A DNA stretch of 64,000 bases from Pseudarthrobacter phenanthrenivorans. Its GTDB lineage: Bacteria; Actinomycetota; Actinomycetes; Actinomycetales; Micrococcaceae. The notes beneath the pieces are model-generated. The model had not been told where the DNA came from, ran no database searches, and saw nothing but the letters and a program-made list of their open reading frames with translations. Position 1 is the stretch's first letter. Every line of letters starts with the position of its first letter. Location: NCBI RefSeq assembly GCF_000813845.1, contig NZ_JWTB01000012.1, positions 62,001 through 126,000 on the forward strand, in the 5' to 3' direction. The position numbers and the translations under genes were made by a program. This document shows, piece by piece, positions 55,653-63,541 of the stretch.

Positions 55653-56258
55653 TCAGCTGCCGGTCAACAGTACTCCGCCCACTGCTCCCGTCCACGGTGT
55701 TTCGTCGGACTGGGGCAGGGATAGGTGCGCGGAAACATAGCCCTGCTGAAGGGTGATGATTTCTGACGCGGTTCCCGGGCAGTCCACGGTGAGCTCGACG
55801 GGCCAGAGCGTGACAGTGGGATTCTCCTGACGGATGAAGATCTTGGCGTTGGGGGCGCCTATGCAGGCGGCAGTGACCGTGTATCGGCCTGCCTCGGACA
55901 CCTTTTCCTTGCCGCCGAAGCCCCGCTCAGGGCCGTCCAGTGGGCCCTGCTCGAGGAGGAGGGTCGGCCCCGGCACGGCCCCCAGAAGGTCCTTGAGGTC
56001 CTGGTAGTTCCGCTCCCCGCGGCCAAGGACCTGGGGGTCGGGAGGTTGCCTGGGGGTCACCGTCATGGGGTGCGCTTCAGTTGTGGCTGTGTCGTCGGGC
56101 CCAGCTGTCGGTGTATGTGCCGGGTCCGGGTAGTCGTAGGCACATCCGGTTGTTCCCGTCAGCGGAACCAGCAGGCACAGGGTCAGTGCGACGCCGGTCC
56201 GGATGCCTTTTGTTCCCACGCCTCCATGGTCCCCATGCCCTCCCTTTGAAGCAACCAT
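55653..56258 (-). CDS. lipoprotein of unknown function
   Basis: 201 residues with a lipobox LTGTTGC (Cys39 if the ATG at 56258 is used), a Pro/Thr-rich linker (YDYPDPAHTPTAGPDD), and a soluble beta-rich domain containing GRYTVTAACIGAPNAKIFI and two cysteines (AACIG, TVDCPG) that may form a disulfide. It is exported and membrane-anchored. A later GTG (56222 on the minus strand) would give a more typical signal-peptide length and has GGGGA ten bases ahead. I do not recognise the family. Confidence 0.75.
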   Translation of the reverse strand: MVASKGGHGDHGGVGTKGIRTGVALTLCLLVPLTGTTGCAYDYPDPAHTPTAGPDDTATTEAHPMTVTPRQPPDPQVLGRGERNYQDLKDLLGAVPGPTLLLEQGPLDGPERGFGGKEKVSEAGRYTVTAACIGAPNAKIFIRQENPTVTLWPVELTVDCPGTASEIITLQQGYVSAHLSLPQSDETPWTGAVGGVLLTGS

Positions 56259-56320
56259 CCGCTTAGGACACGCCCGCTTTTGTCCGCGGTCCCGTTGGCG
56301 CCCGGGAGGACGATGGAGGC

Positions 56321-56605
56321 ATGACGGCTCCTACGGTGGAAGCGGCGATCCATGAATTACTGGATCTCGCCTGGAATGTTGTCTACGACCTGCTCGAGGA
56401 GCGGGGGCTGCTCGGTGACGGATTGTTCGTTGAGGAGTTCACTGGCATCCATTCCTGGCTGGACGGCCCTGCCAGGTACACCATCGTCCATTCGCAAACG
56501 GTAGCTGTGCTTTTTGTGGACACGCGGCCCGTGGATGCCATCGCCTTCCACCACGACCTGCTGGGAGCCGATAATCCCGCAGGCTACTTCACGGTGCCCG
56601 GCTGA
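56321..56605 (+). CDS. 94-residue hypothetical protein
   Basis: Small soluble protein: an amphipathic N-terminal helix (AAIHELLDLAWNVVYDLLEE), then VEEFTGIHSWLDGPARYTIV and the distinct end FHHDLLGADNPAGYFTVPG. The end is repeated in a decayed copy near 50.3 kb, which shows that the coding frame is real and that the family has had more than one member here. GGGAGGA lies 12 bases ahead of the ATG. Function unknown. Confidence 0.65.
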   Translation: MTAPTVEAAIHELLDLAWNVVYDLLEERGLLGDGLFVEEFTGIHSWLDGPARYTIVHSQTVAVLFVDTRPVDAIAFHHDLLGADNPAGYFTVPG

Positions 56606-56673
56606 ATACCCGCCTGCCTGTCTGGGGTGGTTATGGCAGACCCCGTGCAGGGCGCCGTCTGGAACAGAAGGAT

Positions 56674-56733
56674 GGGCCGGCGGCGGTTTGGGGGGCTGCA
56701 TCCCCGGTCTCCCGGATGCGGTGCCGCCGGCCC
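56674..56733. terminator. long GC hairpin between convergent genes
   Basis: GGGCCGGCGGC (56674-56684) pairs with GCCGCCGGCCC (56723-56733), and an inner GGGG/CCCC pairing shortens the loop. It lies in the 247-base gap after the 94-residue gene. No other feature is seen there. Confidence 0.45.
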
Positions 56734-56852
56734 TGTCCTCTTTGGTAAGGCCCCGCCCCAGCGGCGGGATCTTGCCTCTAAGGTAGGCCGCATTCCTAAA
56801 CGCGAGCCCACATTCGCCGCAACTTTGGCTCAAGACTAGCCGTGGATTCAGG

Positions 56853-58055
56853 TCACTTCCCAGCCTCACCCCGCACGATGTTAACGGCTTCGGACAGGGC
56901 GGCCAGCCGCCGGTTCGACGCCAGCCCCAGGTGATACACGTGCAGTTCGCCCGCGCCAGCCCCAGCCAAGGTGCCCCATTCACGGGCCAAAGTGCCGCCG
57001 TCGGACGCTTTCGGCGGCAACGCGAGCACATAGGCGCCCACGCGGACATCGTAGGCGCCCGCCATGGCTTCCACCGTCCCGGCGGCCTCGTGCGCGCCAC
57101 CCCAGCAGGGCACGACGGCGGTCACGTCGCGCAGGTGCCTCCGAAAATGGCTCCTGCCAACCGCCTCAAAGGGGACGAACGGACCCGTGCTCCACGGATC
57201 CGGTGTGGTGTGGATGGAGACCCGGGGAAAAGACCCAGTGGCCTGGATGACTGCCAGGCATTCATCCAGAAGCATCGCCGTGGCATCCCATCGGGCATCC
57301 AGCAGCGGAAGGAAATCCTGGGCTCCCGACGCAAAAGCCGGCGTCATGGCCGGATCCTCGGCGTGCAGGACCGCCAGTTTCACCTGATGCTGGTATTCCC
57401 CGGGAGGAAGCCCCCGGGACTCATAGCCGTCTTTGCAGGCATCGCAAAAACACAGCGACAGCAGGGCCTGGACCCAAGGCGAATACTCTGCGCCCTCGGT
57501 TTTCTCGTGCCGGTTCTGGTGGCTGAAACCCAACGGGCCCGCCGCCTCGAGAATCAGTCCGTCCGGCTGTCCCAGCTCCAGGACCTGGCGGACCAGGCCG
57601 GCGGCGTAGGACCGGACCTGAGGCTGGGAGGGGCACAACGCGTACCTGTAGGCTTCGCCGAAGGCATTGCGGACGCACAGGTCGGGGTTGTTTCCGCCCG
57701 CGGCACTGGAGTGCGTTAACACCGTCCAGGCGTCCACGGGCAGACCTGCCGCCTGGAGGGCGGTTGCCGCCTCACCGAATGCGTTCGTCGTCCCGGTCCA
57801 CTCCGCGCCGCTGCCCGGCGCCAGCCGCAGGCCAGCGAAGGCCTGGCCCGGGGGCACATAAAGTGCTGCGGAGCGGGCGTCCACCACCCGGCGGCCGGGA
57901 TGCCGGGGGGTTCCAGCCCGCACCGAATGGTAAGCGGCGGCAAGCGCCACACGGTCCACGCCGGTGTCCCTGACCCAGGCCACCGCATCCGGGTCGCCCA
58001 GCACGTCCCAGGGATAGAGATAGCCGGTAACCTGCAGCGGCCGTGCAGCTACCAC
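56853..58055 (-). CDS. TIM-barrel-like protein of the glucarate operon, unknown function
   Basis: 400 residues, no signal peptide, so cytosolic. It starts with GYLYPWDVLGDP, has AYHSVRAGTPRHP near 42, GLILEAAGPLGF near 165, and the cysteine cluster LCFCDACKDGYESRGL near 205. Then VSIHTTPDPWSTGPF near 278 and YHLGLASNRRLAALSEAV near the end. The alternating pattern and CxCxxC loop recall uncharacterised glycoside-hydrolase-like (alpha/beta)8 barrels. GTG start overlaps the glucarate dehydratase stop by seven bases, so it belongs to the same transcript and may act on a uronate-containing sugar. Function not known. Confidence 0.75.
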   Translation of the reverse strand: MVAARPLQVTGYLYPWDVLGDPDAVAWVRDTGVDRVALAAAYHSVRAGTPRHPGRRVVDARSAALYVPPGQAFAGLRLAPGSGAEWTGTTNAFGEAATALQAAGLPVDAWTVLTHSSAAGGNNPDLCVRNAFGEAYRYALCPSQPQVRSYAAGLVRQVLELGQPDGLILEAAGPLGFSHQNRHEKTEGAEYSPWVQALLSLCFCDACKDGYESRGLPPGEYQHQVKLAVLHAEDPAMTPAFASGAQDFLPLLDARWDATAMLLDECLAVIQATGSFPRVSIHTTPDPWSTGPFVPFEAVGRSHFRRHLRDVTAVVPCWGGAHEAAGTVEAMAGAYDVRVGAYVLALPPKASDGGTLAREWGTLAGAGAGELHVYHLGLASNRRLAALSEAVNIVRGEAGK

Positions 58056-59338
58056 CGGGGGAGGGCGGCCGTGAAATCCGGGACAAAACGCTGCATGTAG
58101 CCAGTGTCGTCCCGGGCCGTCATGCGGGCGTCCAGGTACTGCTGGTGAAGTTCGGCCAGCTTCTCCCGGTCCAGTTCCACGCCAAGGCCGGTGCCGGCGG
58201 GTACCCGGACGCTGCCGTCAATGAACTTCAGGGCGCCGGGCTTGACCACGTCGTTATGTCCGTTCCAGGGATAGTGTGTGTCGCAGGCGTAGGTCAGGGC
58301 GGGTGTGGCCGCGGCAACGTGGACCATGGCAGCGAGGCTGATGCCGAGGTGGGAGTTGGAATGCATGGACAGTCCTATGCCGAAGGTTTCGCAGATGGCG
58401 CCCAGTTCCCGGGTGTGGCGGAGGCCGCCCCAGTAGTGGTGGTCGCCCAGGATGACCTGGACGGAACCGAGTTCCACACTTTTCTTGATGTGCTCGAAGG
58501 CCACGACGCACATGTTGGTGGCGAGGGGCATGGGGGCGGCAGCCGCAACCTGGCCCATACCCTCCAGGCCCGGCGTCGGATCTTCCAGGTACTCAAGCAG
58601 GCCCGCAGTTTCGGCTGCCACCCACGCGGACGTCTCCACCGTCCATGCGGTGTTGGGGTCCAGCCGGAGGGGAAGGTCCGGAAATGCTTCCCGCAAAGCG
58701 CGGATTGCTTCGATTTCCTGGGCCGGCGGAAAGACTCCGCCCTTCAGTTTGATGGATTTGAACCCAAACTCGCGGATCATGCGCTGTGCCTGGCCGACGA
58801 TGCCCTCCGGGTCAAGCGCCTCCCCCCAGCCATCGGTAATGGCCGGTCGTCCATCGAGTGCGGGATGTTCGGCCCACTTATAGAAGAGGTAGGCGCTGAA
58901 GGGAACCTCGTCACGTACCGTTCCGCCCAGCAGTTCGCTGACGGTGCGGCCGGTTGCGTGCCCCTGGATGTCCAGGGCGGCGACTTCGAAGGCGGAGAAG
59001 ACGGCTGCCCGTTCGAAGGCGGAGAGGTTTGGGTCCAGTGCCTTGTTGATGAGTTGTTCCATCCTGGAGGTCTCAAAGACGCTGATGCCTTTGATGGCGT
59101 TGGCGCCGGCGGCAAGGTTGTCCAGGCGGCTTTGGCCGCCGGCGCATTCGCCCAGGCCCAGGAGCCCGTTGGCGGTGCGGAGTTCGATAACCACCCGGTG
59201 CACCAGGGGCTCATGGACTCCGACGGCGTTCAGCAGCGGCGGATCGGAAAAGGCGATGGGAGTGATGGTGACGTCGGTTATGGCCAGGTCAGCCGCGGTG
59301 GCTGCTGCGGCGGCAGGAATAGTGGAACTGGTTTTCAT
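58049..59338 (-). CDS. gudD: glucarate dehydratase
   Basis: Enolase-superfamily enzyme that dehydrates D-glucarate (and L-idarate) to 5-dehydro-4-deoxyglucarate. The 429-residue protein has the capping-domain start VTITPIAFSDPPLLNAVGVH. The catalytic K-x-K is SIKLKGGVFPP near 198; metal ligands are in LRLDPNTAW near 223, YLEDPTPG near 247 and TNMCV near 275; the base pair is GDHHYWGG near 298 and MHSNSHLG near 322. All are intact. It follows the ABC transporter genes by 42 bases. Confidence 0.95.
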   Translation of the reverse strand: MKTSSTIPAAAAATAADLAITDVTITPIAFSDPPLLNAVGVHEPLVHRVVIELRTANGLLGLGECAGGQSRLDNLAAGANAIKGISVFETSRMEQLINKALDPNLSAFERAAVFSAFEVAALDIQGHATGRTVSELLGGTVRDEVPFSAYLFYKWAEHPALDGRPAITDGWGEALDPEGIVGQAQRMIREFGFKSIKLKGGVFPPAQEIEAIRALREAFPDLPLRLDPNTAWTVETSAWVAAETAGLLEYLEDPTPGLEGMGQVAAAAPMPLATNMCVVAFEHIKKSVELGSVQVILGDHHYWGGLRHTRELGAICETFGIGLSMHSNSHLGISLAAMVHVAAATPALTYACDTHYPWNGHNDVVKPGALKFIDGSVRVPAGTGLGVELDREKLAELHQQYLDARMTARDDTGYMQRFVPDFTAALPRW

Positions 59339-59380
59339 GAGAGTTCTTTCGTGGTGGGGCTGGGGGAGGCCTGGCCGTCC

Positions 59381-60295
59381 CTAGCCCTTGGTGGCGCCCG
59401 AGGTGATGCCGCGGATCATGGAGCGTTGCAGGAAGAGGTACACCAGGAGGCTGGGGATCATGGCCATCAGTGCTCCGGCCAACAGCACGCCGGGTCCGAC
59501 GGTGGTGTCATTGCGGAGTACCGACAATGCCACGGTGAGTGTGTAGTCGCCGGGATCATTGGCCGCGATGAGGGGGAGGAGGTACTGGTCCCAGACCATC
59601 ATGAATCCGAAGATCCCGATCACACCCAGCGCCGGCTTGCACAGTGGCAGGATGATGGTGAACAGCATGCGGAATTCACCCACGCCGTCAAGACGGGCTG
59701 CCTCCTCGATTTCTGCGGGAATCTCCTTCATGAATTCGCTCATGATGAAGATGGAGAATCCCCAGATGCCTACGGGCAGGATGACGGCGAGGACTGTTCC
59801 CCGCAGGCTGATGCCCAGCAGCGGGAGGTCGCCCAGCACCAGGGACAGCGGGATTCCGATGATTTCCTCGGGCAGCATCATGGTCATCAGGACCAATAGG
59901 AGGACCAGGGCCTGTCCCCGGAATTTTTTGCGGCTGAGGCTGTAGGCGGCGAATACGGAGACGGTCATTTGGAGCAGGAGTCCGCCGCCGGCGACCACCA
60001 GCGAGTTCAGCAAGTAGCCCCAAAGACCTTGTTGCTGCGCTGCCTGGAAGTTCTGCAGCGTAAAAGTTTTGGGGAGCAGTGATATCTCAGTCGGGCTGGA
60101 ATTCCGGTCAAAGGCGCCGGAGATGACGGCCATAAACGGCAGGGCGAAGATGCAGAACACCAGGGCGCAGAGGAGGACGCGCAGGACCATGTTGGGCCCG
60201 AAGCGGGGGGACCAGCCCAGGGCGGTGTCGAACCTGGCGCCGGCGGATGACGGCCTGCCTGCGCGCGGGTTCTTTCGGGTCAGTGTCTGGCTCAT
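59381..60295 (-). CDS. ABC transporter permease, MalG type (aldarate/uronate operon)
   Basis: 304 residues, six spans, EAA loop EIEEAARLDGVGEFRML near 195. The frame is open much further upstream inside the other permease gene; ATG 60295 gives a normal N-terminus and overlaps that gene by four bases. It works with the permease 60292-61242 and the lipoprotein 61239-62570. Substrate is inferred from the dehydratase and dehydrogenase genes as an aldarate or hexuronate. Confidence 0.92.
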   Translation of the reverse strand: MSQTLTRKNPRAGRPSSAGARFDTALGWSPRFGPNMVLRVLLCALVFCIFALPFMAVISGAFDRNSSPTEISLLPKTFTLQNFQAAQQQGLWGYLLNSLVVAGGGLLLQMTVSVFAAYSLSRKKFRGQALVLLLVLMTMMLPEEIIGIPLSLVLGDLPLLGISLRGTVLAVILPVGIWGFSIFIMSEFMKEIPAEIEEAARLDGVGEFRMLFTIILPLCKPALGVIGIFGFMMVWDQYLLPLIAANDPGDYTLTVALSVLRNDTTVGPGVLLAGALMAMIPSLLVYLFLQRSMIRGITSGATKG

Positions 60296-61242
60296 CGTGC
60301 TGCCTTCCTCTTGGCCAGGAGTTGGGTTCCGACGGTCAGGAGCAAGGTGACCACCAGAAGCAGGACTGCGGCAGCGGAGGCTACGCCAATATCGTTCCGC
60401 TGGAAGCCCAGGGAGTACATGCGGGTCATCCATACCTCTGTTGAGCCGGCCGGCCCGCCGCCTGTCAGCACGTACACTTCCGTGAAGCTGCGCAGGCTGC
60501 GGATGGCGGCCAGGGTCAGGACGATCACCAGCGAGGGACGGAGGGCGGGCAGGGTGATGTACCGCAGGCGCTGCCAGATTGTGGCCCCGTCTACTCCCGC
60601 GGACTCGTACAGGGAGCGGTCCACCCCGGTCAGCCCGGCGAGGATAATCACCATGTTGTAGGGTGCACCGCTCCAGATACCCACGACGGCGATGGACCAG
60701 AGTGCCGTGTCCGTGCCGTTGAGGAACTGCAGCGGACCGAGTCCCAGCCACCCAAGGATGCTGTTGAGGGGTCCGTCAGGGGTGGGGAAGTAGAGGAGCC
60801 GCCAGATTTCGCCGACCACGGCCAGGGCTGTGACCACGGGAAGGAAGATGGTGGTGCGGAGGATCCACAGCGACCGTGCCTGCCCTTCGAGGAGCAGCGC
60901 CAGGAGAAAGCCGACCACCAGTGCGCCGAGCGTTTGGGTGACACCCAGGACCACCGTGTGTCCGAGGGCCTCCATGAAGCGCGCATCGGTCAGCACGGCA
61001 ACGTAGTTGTCGAGGCCGACGAAGACGTCTCCCAGGAACGGTTGGACCTTGAAGAAGCTCAGCCGGATGCCTTCGGCCATGGGGATGAATTTAAAGTAGA
61101 GACCGAGGACGGCGGCCGGCACCAGGAAGAGCCAGACGGCCAGGGCCTGTTTCGTGTTGCGGCGCCTGCCGCGGGTGGGCGCCGTCCCCGTCTCCGGCCC
61201 CGCGGCCAGCAGGCCTGCCGGTTTCGTTGGCGTTGCGGTCAT
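60292..61242 (-). CDS. ABC transporter permease, MalF type (aldarate/uronate operon)
   Basis: 316 residues, six spans, EAA loop YESAGVDGATIWQRL near 228. The first 30 residues are a Thr/Pro/Arg-rich cytoplasmic tail. It overlaps the binding-protein gene and the second permease by four bases each. No ATPase gene is present; a shared MsiK-type ATPase is likely. Confidence 0.92.
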   Translation of the reverse strand: MTATPTKPAGLLAAGPETGTAPTRGRRRNTKQALAVWLFLVPAAVLGLYFKFIPMAEGIRLSFFKVQPFLGDVFVGLDNYVAVLTDARFMEALGHTVVLGVTQTLGALVVGFLLALLLEGQARSLWILRTTIFLPVVTALAVVGEIWRLLYFPTPDGPLNSILGWLGLGPLQFLNGTDTALWSIAVVGIWSGAPYNMVIILAGLTGVDRSLYESAGVDGATIWQRLRYITLPALRPSLVIVLTLAAIRSLRSFTEVYVLTGGGPAGSTEVWMTRMYSLGFQRNDIGVASAAAVLLLVVTLLLTVGTQLLAKRKAAR

Positions 61243-62570
61243 GACGTGGCGTTCTGGCTTGTCAGTTCGTGGGTGATGGCCGAGTCAAGGTCCTTCAGGC
61301 CTGACGCCACGTTGTCCGCCGCGCAGTCCGAGAAGATCTTGTTCAGGGCTTCGGCGGCAGCCTGCTTGACCGGCACGAAGTTGATCGCCGAAGGGAAGGA
61401 TTTCGACGAGTTCTTCAGGGCGTCCTGGACAACGGTCCACCGGGGATCGTTGTAGACCGCGGCAGCATCGACGTCGGAGTTCACGGGCACGCGGACAACC
61501 GGCTGCTTGCCGGCGGTCATGCCGGCTTTTTGTCCGTCGGCGGACACCAGGTAGTCAATAACCTTCCTGGTCTGGTCTTTTTTGCCATTGGTGGCCGTGA
61601 CGTAGATGTTTTCGCCTTCGGCCAGGACAGTGTTGTCCACCGAACCTTTGGGGGCTTCGATGACTTCGTACTTGTCCTTGCCAAGCGCCGTGTCAAAGGA
61701 GGAGAAGTTGTAGGGGCCGGTGAGGATGATGCCGGTCTTTCCGGTCTGGAAGAAGGGTGAAGCGGCACTGGTGGCCGCCGTCAGTGCGCCGGGCTGCGTA
61801 TTGCCGGGTGTGCAGAACTGTTGCTTGATCCAGGTAACGCCTTGCTGGGTTTCACTGCTGCTGGCGGCGGCGGTGTACTTTCCGTTGCCGTTGTTTTTCA
61901 GGTAGGCGCCGCCGTCCTGCCAAAGGTACGAAGAGGCCCACCAGCCCAGATATCCGCGTTCGGTGGATCCCGGTACGGTCATACCGAAGGTGTCCGCCTG
62001 CCCATTGCCGTCAGGGTCCTTGGTGGCGAATGCGGTGGCCAGCGCGGCGAGGTCGTCCTGTGTTTTCGGAACCGGAAGCCCCAGCTTTTCCCGCCAGTCC
62101 TTCCTGATCATAGTCACCATGGTCTGGCGTGAGAATGGAATGCCGTACGTAGCCCCATCCTGGCCCACCGTCTCAGTCCACAATGAGTCGGCGATCTTGT
62201 CGCCGCCGGACACCGATGACCTGTCCACTTTCTGCAGATAGCCCTGGGACGTGTAGTTGCCCAGTGCCGCGGAGTCGTTGATCACAATATCCGGCAGCTT
62301 CTTTGATGCGGCCCTGGTCTGCAGCTGCTGGTCGAGGTCCGGGACGCCCTGGAAGTTGACCGGGACGCCTGTTTTCGCGGTGAACTCCTTGAACAGCGCC
62401 GCGTACGTAGTTGAGGCGTCTGTGCCGGCACGCGCCCAGACCTCGATGGGTTGGCCGTCGTCCTTGGCAGCAGGTGCTGACGCCCCACTGCCGCAGCCTG
62501 TCAGCAGGGCGGCTGAGGTGGCTGCCACCGCCAGAACTGTCCGGGAGCGCGCCTTGAACTTCGAATCCAC
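61239..62570 (-). CDS. ABC transporter substrate-binding lipoprotein (aldarate/uronate operon)
   Basis: 443 residues. The signal peptide has a lipobox (LLTGC, Cys26); the mature family 1 binding protein starts with a polar linker and IEVWARAGTDASTTYAALF. Further landmarks are YGIPFSRQTMVTMIRKDW near 140 and FFQTGKTGIILTGPYNF near 262. GTG start with AAAGGAG seven bases ahead. First gene of the five-gene minus-strand operon, divergent from udh. Confidence 0.93.
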   Translation of the reverse strand: MDSKFKARSRTVLAVAATSAALLTGCGSGASAPAAKDDGQPIEVWARAGTDASTTYAALFKEFTAKTGVPVNFQGVPDLDQQLQTRAASKKLPDIVINDSAALGNYTSQGYLQKVDRSSVSGGDKIADSLWTETVGQDGATYGIPFSRQTMVTMIRKDWREKLGLPVPKTQDDLAALATAFATKDPDGNGQADTFGMTVPGSTERGYLGWWASSYLWQDGGAYLKNNGNGKYTAAASSSETQQGVTWIKQQFCTPGNTQPGALTAATSAASPFFQTGKTGIILTGPYNFSSFDTALGKDKYEVIEAPKGSVDNTVLAEGENIYVTATNGKKDQTRKVIDYLVSADGQKAGMTAGKQPVVRVPVNSDVDAAAVYNDPRWTVVQDALKNSSKSFPSAINFVPVKQAAAEALNKIFSDCAADNVASGLKDLDSAITHELTSQNATS

Positions 62571-62610
62571 TTTGATTCTCCTTTTTACATATATAAACAG
62601 CTGCTACTAT

Positions 62611-62626
62611 GTGAAACGTACTTCAC
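62611..62626. promoter_or_regulatory. candidate IclR-type operator between divergent uronate genes
   Basis: GTGAAACGTACTTCAC has perfect GTGAA/TTCAC arms with a six-base centre. It resembles the TGAAA-N6-TTTCA sites bound by KdgR, an IclR-family regulator of uronate genes. A TATGAT -10 hexamer (62632-62637) points towards udh, and GTTTCA-16-TATATA on the minus strand points towards the transporter. A bound regulator could control both directions. Confidence 0.5.
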
Positions 62627-62670
62627 GAGCGTATGATTAGCATCACAGGGTGTCAACCATTGGAGGAAGA

Positions 62671-63504
62671 GTGCCGGCAGCACCGAAAGCACGCGCGATC
62701 GCCATAACGGGTGGCGCCGGGATGATGGCCACCTTGCTGCGGCCCTACCTTGCCGCGGCGGGATACGAGGTGCGCCTTCTGGACCTGGTGGAGGCCCGGG
62801 ACCCTGGGCCCACCGAAGTAGCCATGGTTGGGTCGGTAACCGATCCGGACTTCATGAACGACTCCCTGCGCGGCGTCTCCGGACTCGTCCATCTGGGCGG
62901 CCTCCACCGGGAGATGAACTGGATGGACATTGCCGCCACCAACATCACCGGCACCCAGGTAGCCCTCGAAGCAGCGAGGTGCAACGGCGTCGAACGCGTC
63001 CTGCTGGCCAGCTCCACGCACGCGGTGGGGTTCCACAACCTCTCGGATGCTGCGGTGGATGGGGTGCTCGCGCCACGGCCGGATACCTACTACGGCGTCA
63101 GCAAGGTGGCCGTTGAAGCATTGGGCAGCCTGTACGCGGACAAATACCGCATGAAGGTGGTCAGCGCCCGGATAGGAACCGGCGGCGCACGCCCGGGCAA
63201 TTCAAGGACCCTGGGCTCCTGGCTCTCCCCGGCGGATTCATTCAGGCTCGTTGAGGCGGCGTTGAACGACCTCGGCGCCCCGGGCCATCACGTGGTGTGG
63301 GCTGTTTCAGCCAATACCCGTGGCTGGGCGAACCTTGAGGCCGGAAGGCGGATCGGGTACGACCCTCAGGACGACGCGGAGCTCTACGCCGACGGAATCG
63401 ATACTTCCGGGGAGGATGCTGAAACGGGCCTCCTTGGCGGGTTTTGGGCCAGCGATGGCCATAGGGTAGGTATGGACAACTACCCGCACCTGGCCGCGAA
63501 GTGA
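62671..63504 (+). CDS. udh: uronate dehydrogenase-like NAD-dependent SDR/epimerase-fold enzyme
   Basis: 277 residues. Udh oxidises D-galacturonate or D-glucuronate to the aldaro-lactone with NAD+, feeding glucarate dehydratase. Seen are the nucleotide motif IAITGGAGMMATLL (a GGxGxxA variant), VHLGGLHREMNWMD near 80, the catalytic YxxxK in TYYGVSKVAVEALG near 141, and ARIGTGGARPGNSRTLGSWL near 170, as in characterised Udh enzymes. GTG 62671 has GGAGGAAGA immediately ahead and was preferred to an in-frame GTG 21 bases earlier. Role is strengthened by the gudD operon opposite. Confidence 0.88.
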   Translation: MPAAPKARAIAITGGAGMMATLLRPYLAAAGYEVRLLDLVEARDPGPTEVAMVGSVTDPDFMNDSLRGVSGLVHLGGLHREMNWMDIAATNITGTQVALEAARCNGVERVLLASSTHAVGFHNLSDAAVDGVLAPRPDTYYGVSKVAVEALGSLYADKYRMKVVSARIGTGGARPGNSRTLGSWLSPADSFRLVEAALNDLGAPGHHVVWAVSANTRGWANLEAGRRIGYDPQDDAELYADGIDTSGEDAETGLLGGFWASDGHRVGMDNYPHLAAK

Positions 63505-63541
63505 GCTGCTGCAGTCCGGTGTGGCGAAAGGGGGAGCGGTA

